Shown here piece by piece: positions 52,532 to 62,402 of a stretch of 64,000 nt of DNA. Position 1 is the stretch's first letter. Each line of letters starts with the position of its first letter. This DNA is from JAEYZM01 sp943372195. Lineage in GTDB: Bacteria; Bacteroidota; Bacteroidia; Sphingobacteriales; Sphingobacteriaceae. Where the stretch lies: positions 62,001-126,000 of the forward strand of contig CALRXS010000007.1 of assembly GCA_943372195.1 (NCBI GenBank), read 5' to 3'. The translations under genes and the position numbers were made by a program. A model generated the notes under the pieces. That model saw nothing but the letters and a program-made list of their open reading frames with translations, was not told the DNA's origin and ran no database searches.

Positions 52532-54904
52532 ATGTTTAAAAATTTTTTACTGCTTAGCGTTACTCTACTTACACTAAGTATAGCAACATTTGCTCAAACG
52601 GGTATCATTAAAGGTAGTATCAAAAATGCTATCAACAATGAAGGATTACCTTCTGTATCAGTCATCATACAAGGTACAACAACAGGCGTACTTTCTGATC
52701 TAGATGGTAATTATCAAATCACTCAATTAAAACCAGGCTTCTATAATTTAGAGTTTAAATACATAGGCTTCAAAAGTAAAGTAGTGTACGAAGTGCAAGT
52801 GTACAATTCTAAAGCTGCAGTTGTCGATGTTACACTCGATGAAGAATCTAAAAATATTAATGAAGTAGAAGTTAAAGCTTCTGCTTTTTACAAACCTCAA
52901 GAAAGTCCGCTTTCTTTAGTAACCATCGGCGTATCTGAAATCAAACGTAACCCTGGTGGTAACCGTGACATTTCTAAAGTAATTCAATCATTACCGGGTG
53001 TTGCATCGTCTGCTAGTTTTAGAAACGATATCATCATTCGTGGGGGTGCACCCAATGAAAATAGATTTTACTTAGATGGTATTGAAATACCAAATATTAA
53101 TCACTTCGCTACACAAGGTGCAGGTGGTGGTCCGGTCGGATTAATAAACGTAGACTTTGTGCGAGAGGTTGATTTTTACTCAGGTGCTTTCCCTGTAAAT
53201 AGAGGTAATGCATTGAGTTCTGTATTTGATTTTAAATTCAAAGAAGGAAGAACTGATAGGCTAGGAGCATCATTAACATTAGGTTCTAGCGATTTAGCTA
53301 CAGTACTTGAAGGTCCGCTTTCGAAAAAAACTACTTTCTTGTTCTCGTATCGAAAGTCTTATTTGCAGTTTTTATTTAGAGCTATCGGATTGCCATTCTT
53401 ACCTGAATACAACGATGTGCAGTTTAAAGTAAAAACGAAATTTGATGATAAAAATGAATTGACAATCATTGGTTTAGGAGCACTCGATGATTTTCAATTG
53501 AACTTAGATGCGAATGAAACGGAAGTTCAAAAATATCAATTGCAAACACTGCCAGATTTCGGACAGTCGAATTACACGATCGGATTAAATTATAAAAAGT
53601 ATAGAGGGAATAGTTATTCTACAATCGTTCTATCAAGAAATTATTTGAAAAATTCTACTATCAAATATCCTGATAATGATGAGAGTAAATTGCCTTTATT
53701 AGATTATGTTTCAAAAGAGATTGAAAATAAATTCAGAATCGAAAATACCAATAGAATAAAGGGATATAAGTTGAATTCAGGTATTAGTTTAGAGACTGCT
53801 GAATACACAAATGAAACTTACAACAATACACCATTCGGATTAATTGATTATACTTCTACATTGAACTTTTTTAGATATGGAGTATTTTCACAAGCTAGTA
53901 AAGGCTATTTAAAAGAGAGATTACAATTATCAGCAGGATTTAGGTTAGACGGAAATACATTCTCATCGACCATGTCTAATCCGCTTGATCAATTCTCACC
54001 TCGCTTCTCTGCATCGTATGCAATCAACGATAAAATTAGTTTAAACTTTAATACAGGACGTTATTTTCAAACGCCAGCATACACGGTGTTAGGATATAGA
54101 GATTCATTGAATAATCTATTGAATAAAAACGTAAAGTATATTCGTAATGATCAAATTGTTTTTGGAATTGAATACAATACCTTATCAAACTTGCGATTTA
54201 CAGCTGAAGGTTTCTTGAAATTATACGACAACTATCCAATGTTAGTAACATCCGGAGATACTATACCATTAGCAAATTTAGGAGTAGACTTTGGAGTTGT
54301 TGGCGATAGACCTGTTGCGAATTTAACGAAAGGAAGAAGCTACGGATTAGAATTATTGGCACAACAAAAATTACAAAAAGGTTTCTACGGTATAGTTGCT
54401 ATTACCTTTGTAAGAAGTGAATTTCAAGATAAAAACAATAAATATGTAGCATCATCTTGGGATAATAGATATTTGTTGAGTTTAACTGGAGGAAAGATCT
54501 TTAAAAAGAATTGGGAACTAGGAGCGAAGTTGCGTTACTCAGGCGGTGCTCCATACACACCTATTGATTTTGCGGGTTCTTCTATCATATCTAATTATGA
54601 TGTTAATCCTCAAGGAAGCTTAGATTATAGTCGATTAAATGCAGTGCGTTTAGGTGATTTTTATCAATTAGATATTCGTGTTGATAAGAAATACAATTTC
54701 AAGAAATTTATTTTTAATGTATTTTTAGACATTCAAAATGTGACGGGCTTTATATATAATGCACAACCAGTATTTTTATTACAAAGAGATGCGAATGGGA
54801 ATGCACAGATTGACCCGAATGATGCAACAAGATATTTAACGAAATTAGAGAATAACCTTAATGGTAGCACATTGCCAACTTTAGGTATTATTATTGAATG
54901 GTAA
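52532..54904 (+). CDS. TonB-dependent receptor with carboxypeptidase-like N-terminal domain
   Basis: 790 residues. Signal peptide ends in TFA before Gln. Residues about 25-115 are the CarboxypepD_reg-like beta-sandwich (GLPSVSVIIQGTTTGVLSDLDGNYQITQL). The plug domain follows (IKRNPGGNRDISKVIQSLPG, NDIIIRGGAPNENRFYLDG) and then a beta-barrel from about 255. Family members take up iron-siderophores, haem or glycans; no substrate is evident, but adjacency to hemH hints at haem or iron. No SusD partner is present, so it is not a SusC pair. A gap of 18 bases follows crtZ. Confidence 0.9.
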   Translation: MFKNFLLLSVTLLTLSIATFAQTGIIKGSIKNAINNEGLPSVSVIIQGTTTGVLSDLDGNYQITQLKPGFYNLEFKYIGFKSKVVYEVQVYNSKAAVVDVTLDEESKNINEVEVKASAFYKPQESPLSLVTIGVSEIKRNPGGNRDISKVIQSLPGVASSASFRNDIIIRGGAPNENRFYLDGIEIPNINHFATQGAGGGPVGLINVDFVREVDFYSGAFPVNRGNALSSVFDFKFKEGRTDRLGASLTLGSSDLATVLEGPLSKKTTFLFSYRKSYLQFLFRAIGLPFLPEYNDVQFKVKTKFDDKNELTIIGLGALDDFQLNLDANETEVQKYQLQTLPDFGQSNYTIGLNYKKYRGNSYSTIVLSRNYLKNSTIKYPDNDESKLPLLDYVSKEIENKFRIENTNRIKGYKLNSGISLETAEYTNETYNNTPFGLIDYTSTLNFFRYGVFSQASKGYLKERLQLSAGFRLDGNTFSSTMSNPLDQFSPRFSASYAINDKISLNFNTGRYFQTPAYTVLGYRDSLNNLLNKNVKYIRNDQIVFGIEYNTLSNLRFTAEGFLKLYDNYPMLVTSGDTIPLANLGVDFGVVGDRPVANLTKGRSYGLELLAQQKLQKGFYGIVAITFVRSEFQDKNNKYVASSWDNRYLLSLTGGKIFKKNWELGAKLRYSGGAPYTPIDFAGSSIISNYDVNPQGSLDYSRLNAVRLGDFYQLDIRVDKKYNFKKFIFNVFLDIQNVTGFIYNAQPVFLLQRDANGNAQIDPNDATRYLTKLENNLNGSTLPTLGIIIEW

Positions 54905-54905
54905 G

Positions 54906-55922
54906 ATGATGATGAAAAAAGGAATTTTATTAGTTAACCTTGGTACTCCTGATAGTCCGTCGGTTCCCGATGTGCGCAGATATCTCGATGAGTTTTTGAT
55001 GGATCCTCGAGTGATTGATTTCAATGTTGTTGCACGTACATTATTAGTGAAAGGCATCATCGTTCCATTTAGAGGTCCGAAGTCAGCAAAATCATACAAA
55101 GCCATCTGGACGAACGAAGGTTCACCCTTAATGGTGTATGGTAAGCGAGTGAAGAATATGTTGCAAGAGAAATTAGGCGAAGAGTACGAAGTTGATTTAG
55201 CGATGCGTTATCAAAATCCTTCTCTCGAAAATGTATTGAATGAATTTTACAAAAAGAAAATATTTGACATCAAAGTAATTCCATTATTCCCTCAATATGC
55301 TTCTGCTACTACAGGCTCAGTGCATGAGAAGGTGATGGATATTGTTGCCAAATGGCAAATCATTCCGAAAATTGAGTTCATTAATTCATATTATGAATTG
55401 CCTAAAATGATTGAAGCATTTGCTGAGATTGGTAAAGATTATGTGAAAGATAATTATGATCATATTTTATTTAGTTTCCATGGTTTACCGGTGCGTCAAC
55501 TAATAAAAGCTGACGTAGAAAAAAATCATTGTCAAAAAGTAAAGGACTGCTGTAAGACCATTACAGAGAATAATAAATATTGCTACTCTGCTCAATGTTA
55601 TCAAACAGCCTATCGTATTGCAGAACAGTTGAACATACCAGAGAAAGATTATAGTATTGTATTTCAATCTCGCTTAGGTCGTGACCCTTGGATTCAGCCT
55701 TATGCGTCAGAAGTGATAGAGCATTTAGCAAAAGAGGGTAAGAAGAAAATTTTAGTGTTTTGTCCGGCTTTCGTTGCCGATTGTATCGAAACCATTTTTG
55801 AAATTTCTGTTGAATATCAAGAGGAATTTGAACATGCAGGTGGTGAGAAAATTCAATTGGTACCTGGGTTAAATGATCACCCAATCTGGATCGATGCATT
55901 AGTTGATCTAGCGAAAAATTAA
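54906..55922 (+). CDS. hemH: Ferrochelatase
   Basis: About 338 residues. Catalytic His192 in LFSFHGLPVR and Glu295 in CIETIFE are present, along with the N-terminal LLVNLGTPDSP. A Cys-rich insert HCQKVKDCC with YCYSAQC (about 208-231) is found in some bacterial ferrochelatases and could hold an iron-sulphur cluster. It inserts Fe2+ into protoporphyrin IX. Start may be 54906 or 54912; the TTG at 54894 is less likely. Convergent with waaA (55930), with only 7 bases between the stops. Confidence 0.95.
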   Translation: MMMKKGILLVNLGTPDSPSVPDVRRYLDEFLMDPRVIDFNVVARTLLVKGIIVPFRGPKSAKSYKAIWTNEGSPLMVYGKRVKNMLQEKLGEEYEVDLAMRYQNPSLENVLNEFYKKKIFDIKVIPLFPQYASATTGSVHEKVMDIVAKWQIIPKIEFINSYYELPKMIEAFAEIGKDYVKDNYDHILFSFHGLPVRQLIKADVEKNHCQKVKDCCKTITENNKYCYSAQCYQTAYRIAEQLNIPEKDYSIVFQSRLGRDPWIQPYASEVIEHLAKEGKKKILVFCPAFVADCIETIFEISVEYQEEFEHAGGEKIQLVPGLNDHPIWIDALVDLAKN

Positions 55923-55929
55923 AACTTAT

Positions 55930-57162
55930 TTATTGAATATATTGGAGCTGCTTTAAGTAATTCGTAATTACTTCTGTAGCTCCTTTTTTCTCTAGCACAT
56001 ATTCTCTTGCTGAATTAGCCGCTTGTTGATAATATGCATTATCGTTTAAGAGTTGATTACCTATATTTTGCAATTCTGTAGAGTTAGTAATACTAAAGGC
56101 CGCTGTTCGTTGTATTAAATCATGAGCCTCTTGAAATTTATGGTACTTAGGTCCGAAAATAATCGGCTTACCAAAAGTAGCTGCCTCTAAAGTATTATGA
56201 ATTCCTTTCCCGAAACCTCCGCCTATATAACAAATGTGGGCAATATGATAAATACCACTTAACAATCCGATCTTATCTACAATTAAAATTCTCTTATCAT
56301 CCGTATAATTATTATCAAAATCAGAATATAAAATCGAACTAGGTTTTAATGCACTATATAGTTTTTGGATGTCATCATTTTTTATCTCGTGCGGCACAAT
56401 AATGAATTTCAAATCACTACGTATTTTTATATATTCTAATATCAACTTTTCATCAAGTGGCCATGTACTACCTGCTACAAATACTTTCTGATTCGCTACA
56501 AATTTCAATATACGTTCATCGTCTTTTACTGTTAATGAATGTTCATAAACCCTGTCAAATCTAGTATCTCCGGCCATAGTGAAGTTCTCATGATTAATTG
56601 ATTCGAGAAGTTGATCACTCAATCTGTTTTGAGTGAAGAAATGACTTACATATCCTAAAGTTTTACGATTGAACCATCCATACCATTTAAAAAATAATTG
56701 ATTTTTTCTGAATATTGCGGATGTTACAAATAATGGAATATCCTGCTTATGCAACTCTTCCATCATATAATGCCAATATTCGTATTTGTTGAAAATAGCT
56801 ATACTCGGTTGAATATGATTGATAAAAGCTTTAGCGTTTTTTGGAGTATCGAGTGGTAGATAATATACTTTTTCTACAGGGTAATTTTTTCTCAACTCAT
56901 AACCCGATGGTGAGAAAAAGCTAATAACAATTTTATAATTCGGATAATTATTTTTAAAATATTCTATGATGCTTCTACCTTGTTCAAATTCACCTACCGA
57001 AGCAAAATGAAACCAAACTCTTTCTGACTTTTCTAATTGTAATTGATATACATGCTCTTGTGACTTTCTACCTTCAATCCATAATTTTGCTTTCTCATTA
57101 AACAATGAAGCAATCTTTATGAATAGGTAGTAGAAAAAAATACCGAGTCTGTATAATACCAT
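55930..57162 (-). CDS. waaA: 3-deoxy-D-manno-octulosonic acid (Kdo) transferase
   Basis: 410 residues, a GT-B glycosyltransferase with an N-terminal membrane-associated helix. WFHFASVGEFEQGRSIIEYF includes the conserved acidic residue; later the CYIGGGFGKGIHNTLEAATFGKP stretch is the donor (CMP-Kdo) site. It adds Kdo to lipid IVA at the inner face of the inner membrane. Same strand, 6 bases after the 57169 gene, which recalls a Bacteroidota pair of WaaA with an outer-membrane protein. Confidence 0.94.
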   Translation of the reverse strand: MVLYRLGIFFYYLFIKIASLFNEKAKLWIEGRKSQEHVYQLQLEKSERVWFHFASVGEFEQGRSIIEYFKNNYPNYKIVISFFSPSGYELRKNYPVEKVYYLPLDTPKNAKAFINHIQPSIAIFNKYEYWHYMMEELHKQDIPLFVTSAIFRKNQLFFKWYGWFNRKTLGYVSHFFTQNRLSDQLLESINHENFTMAGDTRFDRVYEHSLTVKDDERILKFVANQKVFVAGSTWPLDEKLILEYIKIRSDLKFIIVPHEIKNDDIQKLYSALKPSSILYSDFDNNYTDDKRILIVDKIGLLSGIYHIAHICYIGGGFGKGIHNTLEAATFGKPIIFGPKYHKFQEAHDLIQRTAAFSITNSTELQNIGNQLLNDNAYYQQAANSAREYVLEKKGATEVITNYLKQLQYIQ

Positions 57163-57168
57163 TGTTTA

Positions 57169-57942
57169 CTATCTGAAATAATAATCTTTAGGCATTCTTT
57201 TGTATAAAGGCAATATGACACCGACTTTAATACCTGAAAGCATATCTAATCGCTTCTCGTCTAACTTTCGCTGTGCATGGAAATCCCAATCTCTTCTATT
57301 CTCTGTCATCGCTTGATGAAAATCTAATCCCACGAATGCATTCAACCTTCTATTATTACTCATATACCAATAGCCGACAAATTGCGAAAATGAAATTCCA
57401 TTTGTTAAACGATCGTATCCCTTTCTTCTATCTCCATCTAATGATTTAACATTTTCATCAATCACTTCTATATGCATTCTATGTTGTAGAAATCCGACAC
57501 CTACCAACACTAATATCCCACTATTCTTATTAGAACCAAATACCGGAAATAATTTGCCGGCCTTAACATGAGTGCTAAATCCTCTTTCAAACATTCTTAC
57601 ATCACCATAACCTCCATCTCTTCTAATAATTTGTCCTCGAACAGTTCTTAAGCTATCTAAGACATATTTCTCCTTTACATCACCTCCATACAAATAATTT
57701 AATTCAGCACCCCAAAAATAATTCCTGTTTGTTTTTTGTAAAAATCCAACACCTACCATAGAAGTATTTCCGAATCTAACCTTCATATCTCCACCTGGCA
57801 TATAATGAGAATATTGAACCTGTATACTCGATACTTTCAATACGCTGTCTTTGAGATTATAGTTTTGTGCACTCAGTTCTGTTGAATACAAAACACTCAA
57901 AATTAGACCAATAATTAGAGTTCGTAATAGATTATTATTCAT
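57169..57942 (-). CDS. Predicted outer-membrane beta-barrel protein, unknown function
   Basis: 257 residues. Signal peptide ends in LSA before Gln. The body alternates polar and hydrophobic residues in strand-sized runs (SSIQVQYSHYMPGG, FWGAELNYLYGG, FSQFVGYWYM, AFVGLDFHQAM) and closes with an aromatic end, which suggests a small outer-membrane barrel. No named family recognised. It lies upstream of waaA in the same operon and divergent from ugd; a TAATTTTG box at 57973-57980 (minus strand) is a possible -7 element. Confidence 0.78.
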   Translation of the reverse strand: MNNNLLRTLIIGLILSVLYSTELSAQNYNLKDSVLKVSSIQVQYSHYMPGGDMKVRFGNTSMVGVGFLQKTNRNYFWGAELNYLYGGDVKEKYVLDSLRTVRGQIIRRDGGYGDVRMFERGFSTHVKAGKLFPVFGSNKNSGILVLVGVGFLQHRMHIEVIDENVKSLDGDRRKGYDRLTNGISFSQFVGYWYMSNNRRLNAFVGLDFHQAMTENRRDWDFHAQRKLDEKRLDMLSGIKVGVILPLYKRMPKDYYFR

Positions 57943-58016
57943 AGTTTTATTAGCTTTTAGCTATATTAGCGCCAAAATTATATTCAATAATACGATAAAA
58001 AATAATACCTTATAGA

Positions 58017-59333
58017 ATGAAAGTTGTAATTGTCGGTACTGGTTACGTAGGATTAGTAACAGGTACATGTTTATCGGAAGTTGGGGTAAACGTAACATGC
58101 GTTGATATAGATCAAAAGAAAATAGAAGGTTTAAAGCAGGGAATCATGCCGATTTATGAACCCGGACTAGAGCCTATGGTGAAGAAGAATTTTGAAAAAG
58201 GTAAGTTAAACTTCTCAACTAATTTAGCAGAAAGTGTTATTGATGCTGATGTTGTATTCATCGCCGTAGGTACTCCTCCGGGTGAAGATGGCAGTGCAGA
58301 TTTAAAATATGTATTAGGTGTTGCCTCTGAAATTGGCAAAGGTATGAATGACTACTTAGTGGTAGTTACAAAAAGTACAGTACCTGTTGGTACCGCTTCT
58401 AAAGTAAAGCGTGCAGTGCAAGATCAATTAGATTTAAGAAAATCAAACCTAACTTTCGATGTTGCCTCTAATCCAGAGTTCTTGAAAGAAGGAGCTGCTA
58501 TTGATGATTTCTTACGCCCCGATAGAATCGTAATTGGTGTAGAATCGAATAGAGCAGAAGAGATGCTTAAAAAATTATATAAGCCATTCGTTTTAAATGG
58601 TCATCCAATTATTGCGATGGATATACCTTCGGCCGAAATGACGAAGTATGCTGCAAATGCAATGCTTGCAACAAAAATTTCATTCATGAATGATGTAGCA
58701 AACTTATGTGAAATTATGGGGGCCGATGTGAACATGGTTAGAAAGGGTATCGGCTCTGATCCACGTATTGGCAATAAATTTATATATCCTGGTATTGGTT
58801 ATGGAGGTTCATGTTTCCCTAAGGATGTCAAAGCTTTGATAAAGACTGCTGCTGAAAACGGATATGAGATGAATGTTTTGAAAGCTGTTGAAACAGTAAA
58901 TGATAATCAGAAATCTATATTGTTCAATAAAGTAATGAGTCATTATAATGGTAACATCCAAGGTAAAACATTTGCAGTTTGGGGATTATCGTTTAAACCA
59001 AAAACAGACGATATGAGAGAAGCGCCATCCGTAGTTATTATTGAAAAATTATTAGCTCAAGGTGCTAAAGTTTTAGCACATGACCCTGTAGCTATGAATG
59101 AAGCTAAGCATAGCCTTGGTGACACAATCACTTATTGTGCTAAGCAAGAAGATGCTCTTAATAACGCTGATGCTTTATTAATTGTAACTGAATGGCCAGA
59201 GTTTCGCTCACCAGACTTTGATGAGATAAAAAGCAAATTAAGCGAAGCGGTGATTTTTGACGGTAGAAATATTTATGATGCCGAAGAATTAAAATCGATG
59301 GGCTTTACATATTATGGTATTGGTGTTAAATAA
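58017..59333 (+). CDS. ugd: UDP-glucose 6-dehydrogenase
   Basis: 438 residues. NAD site GTGYVG (7-12), SNPEFLKEG (151-159), and catalytic Cys266 in GYGGSCFPKD. It oxidises UDP-glucose to UDP-glucuronate in two steps. It leads the five-gene nucleotide-sugar operon, and its product is the substrate of the next gene, UXS. A TATATTAGC box (57962-57970) lies upstream. Confidence 0.97.
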   Translation: MKVVIVGTGYVGLVTGTCLSEVGVNVTCVDIDQKKIEGLKQGIMPIYEPGLEPMVKKNFEKGKLNFSTNLAESVIDADVVFIAVGTPPGEDGSADLKYVLGVASEIGKGMNDYLVVVTKSTVPVGTASKVKRAVQDQLDLRKSNLTFDVASNPEFLKEGAAIDDFLRPDRIVIGVESNRAEEMLKKLYKPFVLNGHPIIAMDIPSAEMTKYAANAMLATKISFMNDVANLCEIMGADVNMVRKGIGSDPRIGNKFIYPGIGYGGSCFPKDVKALIKTAAENGYEMNVLKAVETVNDNQKSILFNKVMSHYNGNIQGKTFAVWGLSFKPKTDDMREAPSVVIIEKLLAQGAKVLAHDPVAMNEAKHSLGDTITYCAKQEDALNNADALLIVTEWPEFRSPDFDEIKSKLSEAVIFDGRNIYDAEELKSMGFTYYGIGVK

Positions 59334-59339
59334 ATAAAC

Positions 59340-60317
59340 ATGTCTAAAAGAGTATTAATTACAGGAGCTGCCGGATTCCTTGGTTCGCATTTATGCGATC
59401 GATTTATAAAAGAAGGTTATCATGTGGTGGCGATGGATAATTTAATTACAGGTTCATTGAAAAATATTGAACACTTATTTAAGTTAGAACAATTTGAATT
59501 CTATCATCACGATGTTTCAAAGTTTGTTCATGTGCCAGGTGAAATTGATTATATACTACACTTCGCTTCTCCTGCCAGTCCGATCGATTATTTAAAAATT
59601 CCTATTCAAACTTTAAAAGTGGGATCATTGGGTACTCATAATTTACTCGGATTAGCACGTGTTAAAAATGCAAGAATGTTGATCGCATCTACTTCTGAAG
59701 TTTATGGAGACCCTACAGTACATCCTCAAACTGAAGATTATTGGGGTAATGTAAATCCGGTAGGTCCCAGAGGTGTATACGATGAAGCTAAACGTTTTCA
59801 AGAAGCTATGACGATGGCTTATCATACATTCCACGGATTAGAAACACGTATCGTTCGTATTTTTAATACTTATGGTCCGCGTATGAGACTGAATGATGGT
59901 AGGGTTTTACCTACTTTTATAGGGCAAGCAATACGTGGTGAAGATCTTACTGCATTTGGTGATGGTACTCAAACTCGTTCGTTTTGTTATGTAGATGATT
60001 TAGTGGAAGGTATTTATAGATTATTACTTAGTGATTACGCGTACCCGGTAAACATTGGCAATCCCGATGAAATTACCATCAGAGAATTTGCTGAAGAAAT
60101 ACTGAAACTTACAGGTGCGAATCAAAAAGTAATTTTCGAACCACTACCTCAAGATGATCCGAAGCAAAGACAACCAGATATTTCGAAAGCAAAAGAATTA
60201 TTAGGTTGGGAACCAAAAGTTTCGCGTACTGAAGGATTGAAAATTACTTACGAGTATTTCAAGAATTTGACCGACAAAGAATTGAAGCCAAAAGATTTTA
60301 AAGATTACAATAAATAA
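59340..60317 (+). CDS. uxs: UDP-glucuronate decarboxylase (UDP-xylose synthase)
   Basis: 325 residues, an SDR with GAAGFLGSHL (9-18), HFASPASP (72-79), STSEVYGDP, the YDEAKRF Tyr/Lys pair, and RIFNTYGPRM. These are the UXS hallmarks. It converts UDP-glucuronate to UDP-xylose, immediately using the product of ugd, 6 bases upstream. UDP-xylose feeds surface glycans. Confidence 0.93.
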   Translation: MSKRVLITGAAGFLGSHLCDRFIKEGYHVVAMDNLITGSLKNIEHLFKLEQFEFYHHDVSKFVHVPGEIDYILHFASPASPIDYLKIPIQTLKVGSLGTHNLLGLARVKNARMLIASTSEVYGDPTVHPQTEDYWGNVNPVGPRGVYDEAKRFQEAMTMAYHTFHGLETRIVRIFNTYGPRMRLNDGRVLPTFIGQAIRGEDLTAFGDGTQTRSFCYVDDLVEGIYRLLLSDYAYPVNIGNPDEITIREFAEEILKLTGANQKVIFEPLPQDDPKQRQPDISKAKELLGWEPKVSRTEGLKITYEYFKNLTDKELKPKDFKDYNK

Positions 60318-60319
60318 GA

Positions 60320-61336
60320 ATGAAAAAAGTATTAGTGACCGGTGGTACTGGTTATATAGGCTCACATACAGCTATCGAATTAATTCAATTAGGATACGAA
60401 GTCGTAATAATTGATAATTTATCAAATTCGAAAATTGATATTCTAGATAAAATTGAAACAATAACAGGCACTAGACCTCATTTCGAAAAAATTGAAATGT
60501 GTGATGCAATAGCGCTTGATGCTTTTTTTGAGAAAAATAAAAATATTGATTCTGTTATTCATTTTGCAGCTGTATTACAGGTGGCAGAATCTGTTGAAAA
60601 TCCTTTTAAATACTATAATAATAATTTATACTCTACTATTAATTTATTAGAGAGTATGAAAAAACATCAAATAAATTCATTGGTATTTTCTTCATCATGT
60701 ACTGTATATGGGAATCCCGATACTTTACCCGTAGATGAATATGCTCCTGTGAAAAAAGCAATGTCGCCCTATGGTAATACTAAACAAATGGGTGAAGAAA
60801 TTATTGAAGCATGCGCAAATGCTAGTAATATCAATGCTATCACACTTAGATATTTCAATCCGATTGGTGCTCACGAAACTGCATTAATAGGAGAAGTTCA
60901 ACACGGTGTTCCTCATCATTTGATTCCATACATCACTGAAACTGCTAGCGGTAAACGTGCTTGTTTAAATGTTTTTGGGGGTGATTATAATACACACGAT
61001 GGTACATGTGTTCGTGATTATATTCATGTAATTGATGTTGCTAAAGCTCACATTTCAGCAATAGAAAGATTAATGAATGAACGCAATAAAAATTCTTTCG
61101 AAGTGTTTAATATCGGTACAGGTATAGGTTACTCTGTACTCGACATCATTAATGCATTTGAAAAAACTACAAATATTAAAATCAATTATAAAATTGTTGA
61201 TAGAAGACCAGGTGATGTTGAAGCAGTATATGCCGATACAAAATTAGCAAATCAAGAATTGGGTTGGTCAACAATATTTAACATAGAAGATATGATGCGA
61301 ACTGCCTGGAAATGGGAGCAAGCACAAACAAATTAA
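60320..61336 (+). CDS. galE: UDP-glucose 4-epimerase
   Basis: 338 residues. NAD site GGTGYIGSH (8-16), SSSCTVYGNP, the YGNTKQMGE Tyr/Lys pair, RYFNPIGAH and the HDGTCVRDYIHV segment characteristic of GalE. It interconverts UDP-glucose and UDP-galactose for glycan building. Two bases after uxs. Confidence 0.96.
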   Translation: MKKVLVTGGTGYIGSHTAIELIQLGYEVVIIDNLSNSKIDILDKIETITGTRPHFEKIEMCDAIALDAFFEKNKNIDSVIHFAAVLQVAESVENPFKYYNNNLYSTINLLESMKKHQINSLVFSSSCTVYGNPDTLPVDEYAPVKKAMSPYGNTKQMGEEIIEACANASNINAITLRYFNPIGAHETALIGEVQHGVPHHLIPYITETASGKRACLNVFGGDYNTHDGTCVRDYIHVIDVAKAHISAIERLMNERNKNSFEVFNIGTGIGYSVLDIINAFEKTTNIKINYKIVDRRPGDVEAVYADTKLANQELGWSTIFNIEDMMRTAWKWEQAQTN

Positions 61337-61346
61337 TTTTTTAAAA

Positions 61347-62402
61347 ATGAAAATTTTAATCACCGGAGGAGCAGGTTTCATTGGCTCACATGTTGTGCGA
61401 TTATTCGTCAACAAATATTCGAATTATGAAATTCATAACCTCGATAAATTAACCTACGCTGGTAATCTTGCCAACCTAAAAGACATAGAACAAAATTCAA
61501 ATTATAAATTCATCAAAGCTGATTTAGTTGATGCTGAAACAATCAATGCATTGTTCGAAAAAGAACAATATGATGCAGTGATACATTTAGCAGCTGAATC
61601 ACATGTAGATCGTTCAATCACTAACCCTTTAGAGTTTGTGATGACGAATGTTATCGGTACAGTCAATTTATTAAATGCTGCTAAAACTGCTTGGAAAGAT
61701 AAACACTCAGATAATATCTCTCAGTATAGATTTTATCATATCTCTACCGATGAAGTATACGGTGCCTTAGGCGATACTGGCATGTTCACTGAAGAAACTT
61801 CATACGATCCTCATAGTCCGTATTCTGCTTCAAAAGCGAGCTCTGATCATTTCGTTCGTGCTTACCACGATACCTATGGTATCAATGCAGTGATTTCGAA
61901 TTGTTCAAATAATTATGGTTCACATCACTTCCCTGAAAAATTAATTCCACTTTCTATAAATAACATTAAAAACAATAAGTCTATTCCGATTTATGGTAAA
62001 GGCGAAAATGTTCGCGATTGGTTATGGGTGGAAGATCATGCAAGAGCTATTGATGTGATATTTCATAAGGCAAAGGCGGGGAATACATATAATATCGGCG
62101 GACATAACGAGTGGAAGAATATAGATTTGATTCATCTATTATGCAAGATTATGGATCGTAAATTAAATCGTGCAGAAGGAGAATCAGCAAAATTAATTAC
62201 TTATGTTACCGACCGTGCAGGCCACGACTTACGATATGCTATTGACTCTTCTAAATTACAAAGAGAATTAGGCTGGCAACCATCTTTGCATTTCGAAGAA
62301 GGTTTAGAAAAAACTGTCGATTGGTATTTAGCAAACGAAGAATGGCTCCAAAACGTAACCAGTGGTGCGTATAAGGAGTATTATGATAAGCAATACAAAT
62401 AA
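61347..62402 (+). CDS. rfbB: dTDP-glucose 4,6-dehydratase
   Basis: 351 residues. GGAGFIGSH (7-15), the RfbB marks YAGNLANL, HLAAESHVDRSI and STDEVYG, and YSASKASSDHFVRAY with the Tyr/Lys pair. It makes dTDP-4-keto-6-deoxyglucose, a precursor of rhamnose and other deoxysugars; rfbA, rfbC and rfbD are not in the window, though the nucleotidyltransferases at the left edge could be related in role. Its stop overlaps heptad array H. Confidence 0.96.
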   Translation: MKILITGGAGFIGSHVVRLFVNKYSNYEIHNLDKLTYAGNLANLKDIEQNSNYKFIKADLVDAETINALFEKEQYDAVIHLAAESHVDRSITNPLEFVMTNVIGTVNLLNAAKTAWKDKHSDNISQYRFYHISTDEVYGALGDTGMFTEETSYDPHSPYSASKASSDHFVRAYHDTYGINAVISNCSNNYGSHHFPEKLIPLSINNIKNNKSIPIYGKGENVRDWLWVEDHARAIDVIFHKAKAGNTYNIGGHNEWKNIDLIHLLCKIMDRKLNRAEGESAKLITYVTDRAGHDLRYAIDSSKLQRELGWQPSLHFEEGLEKTVDWYLANEEWLQNVTSGAYKEYYDKQYK

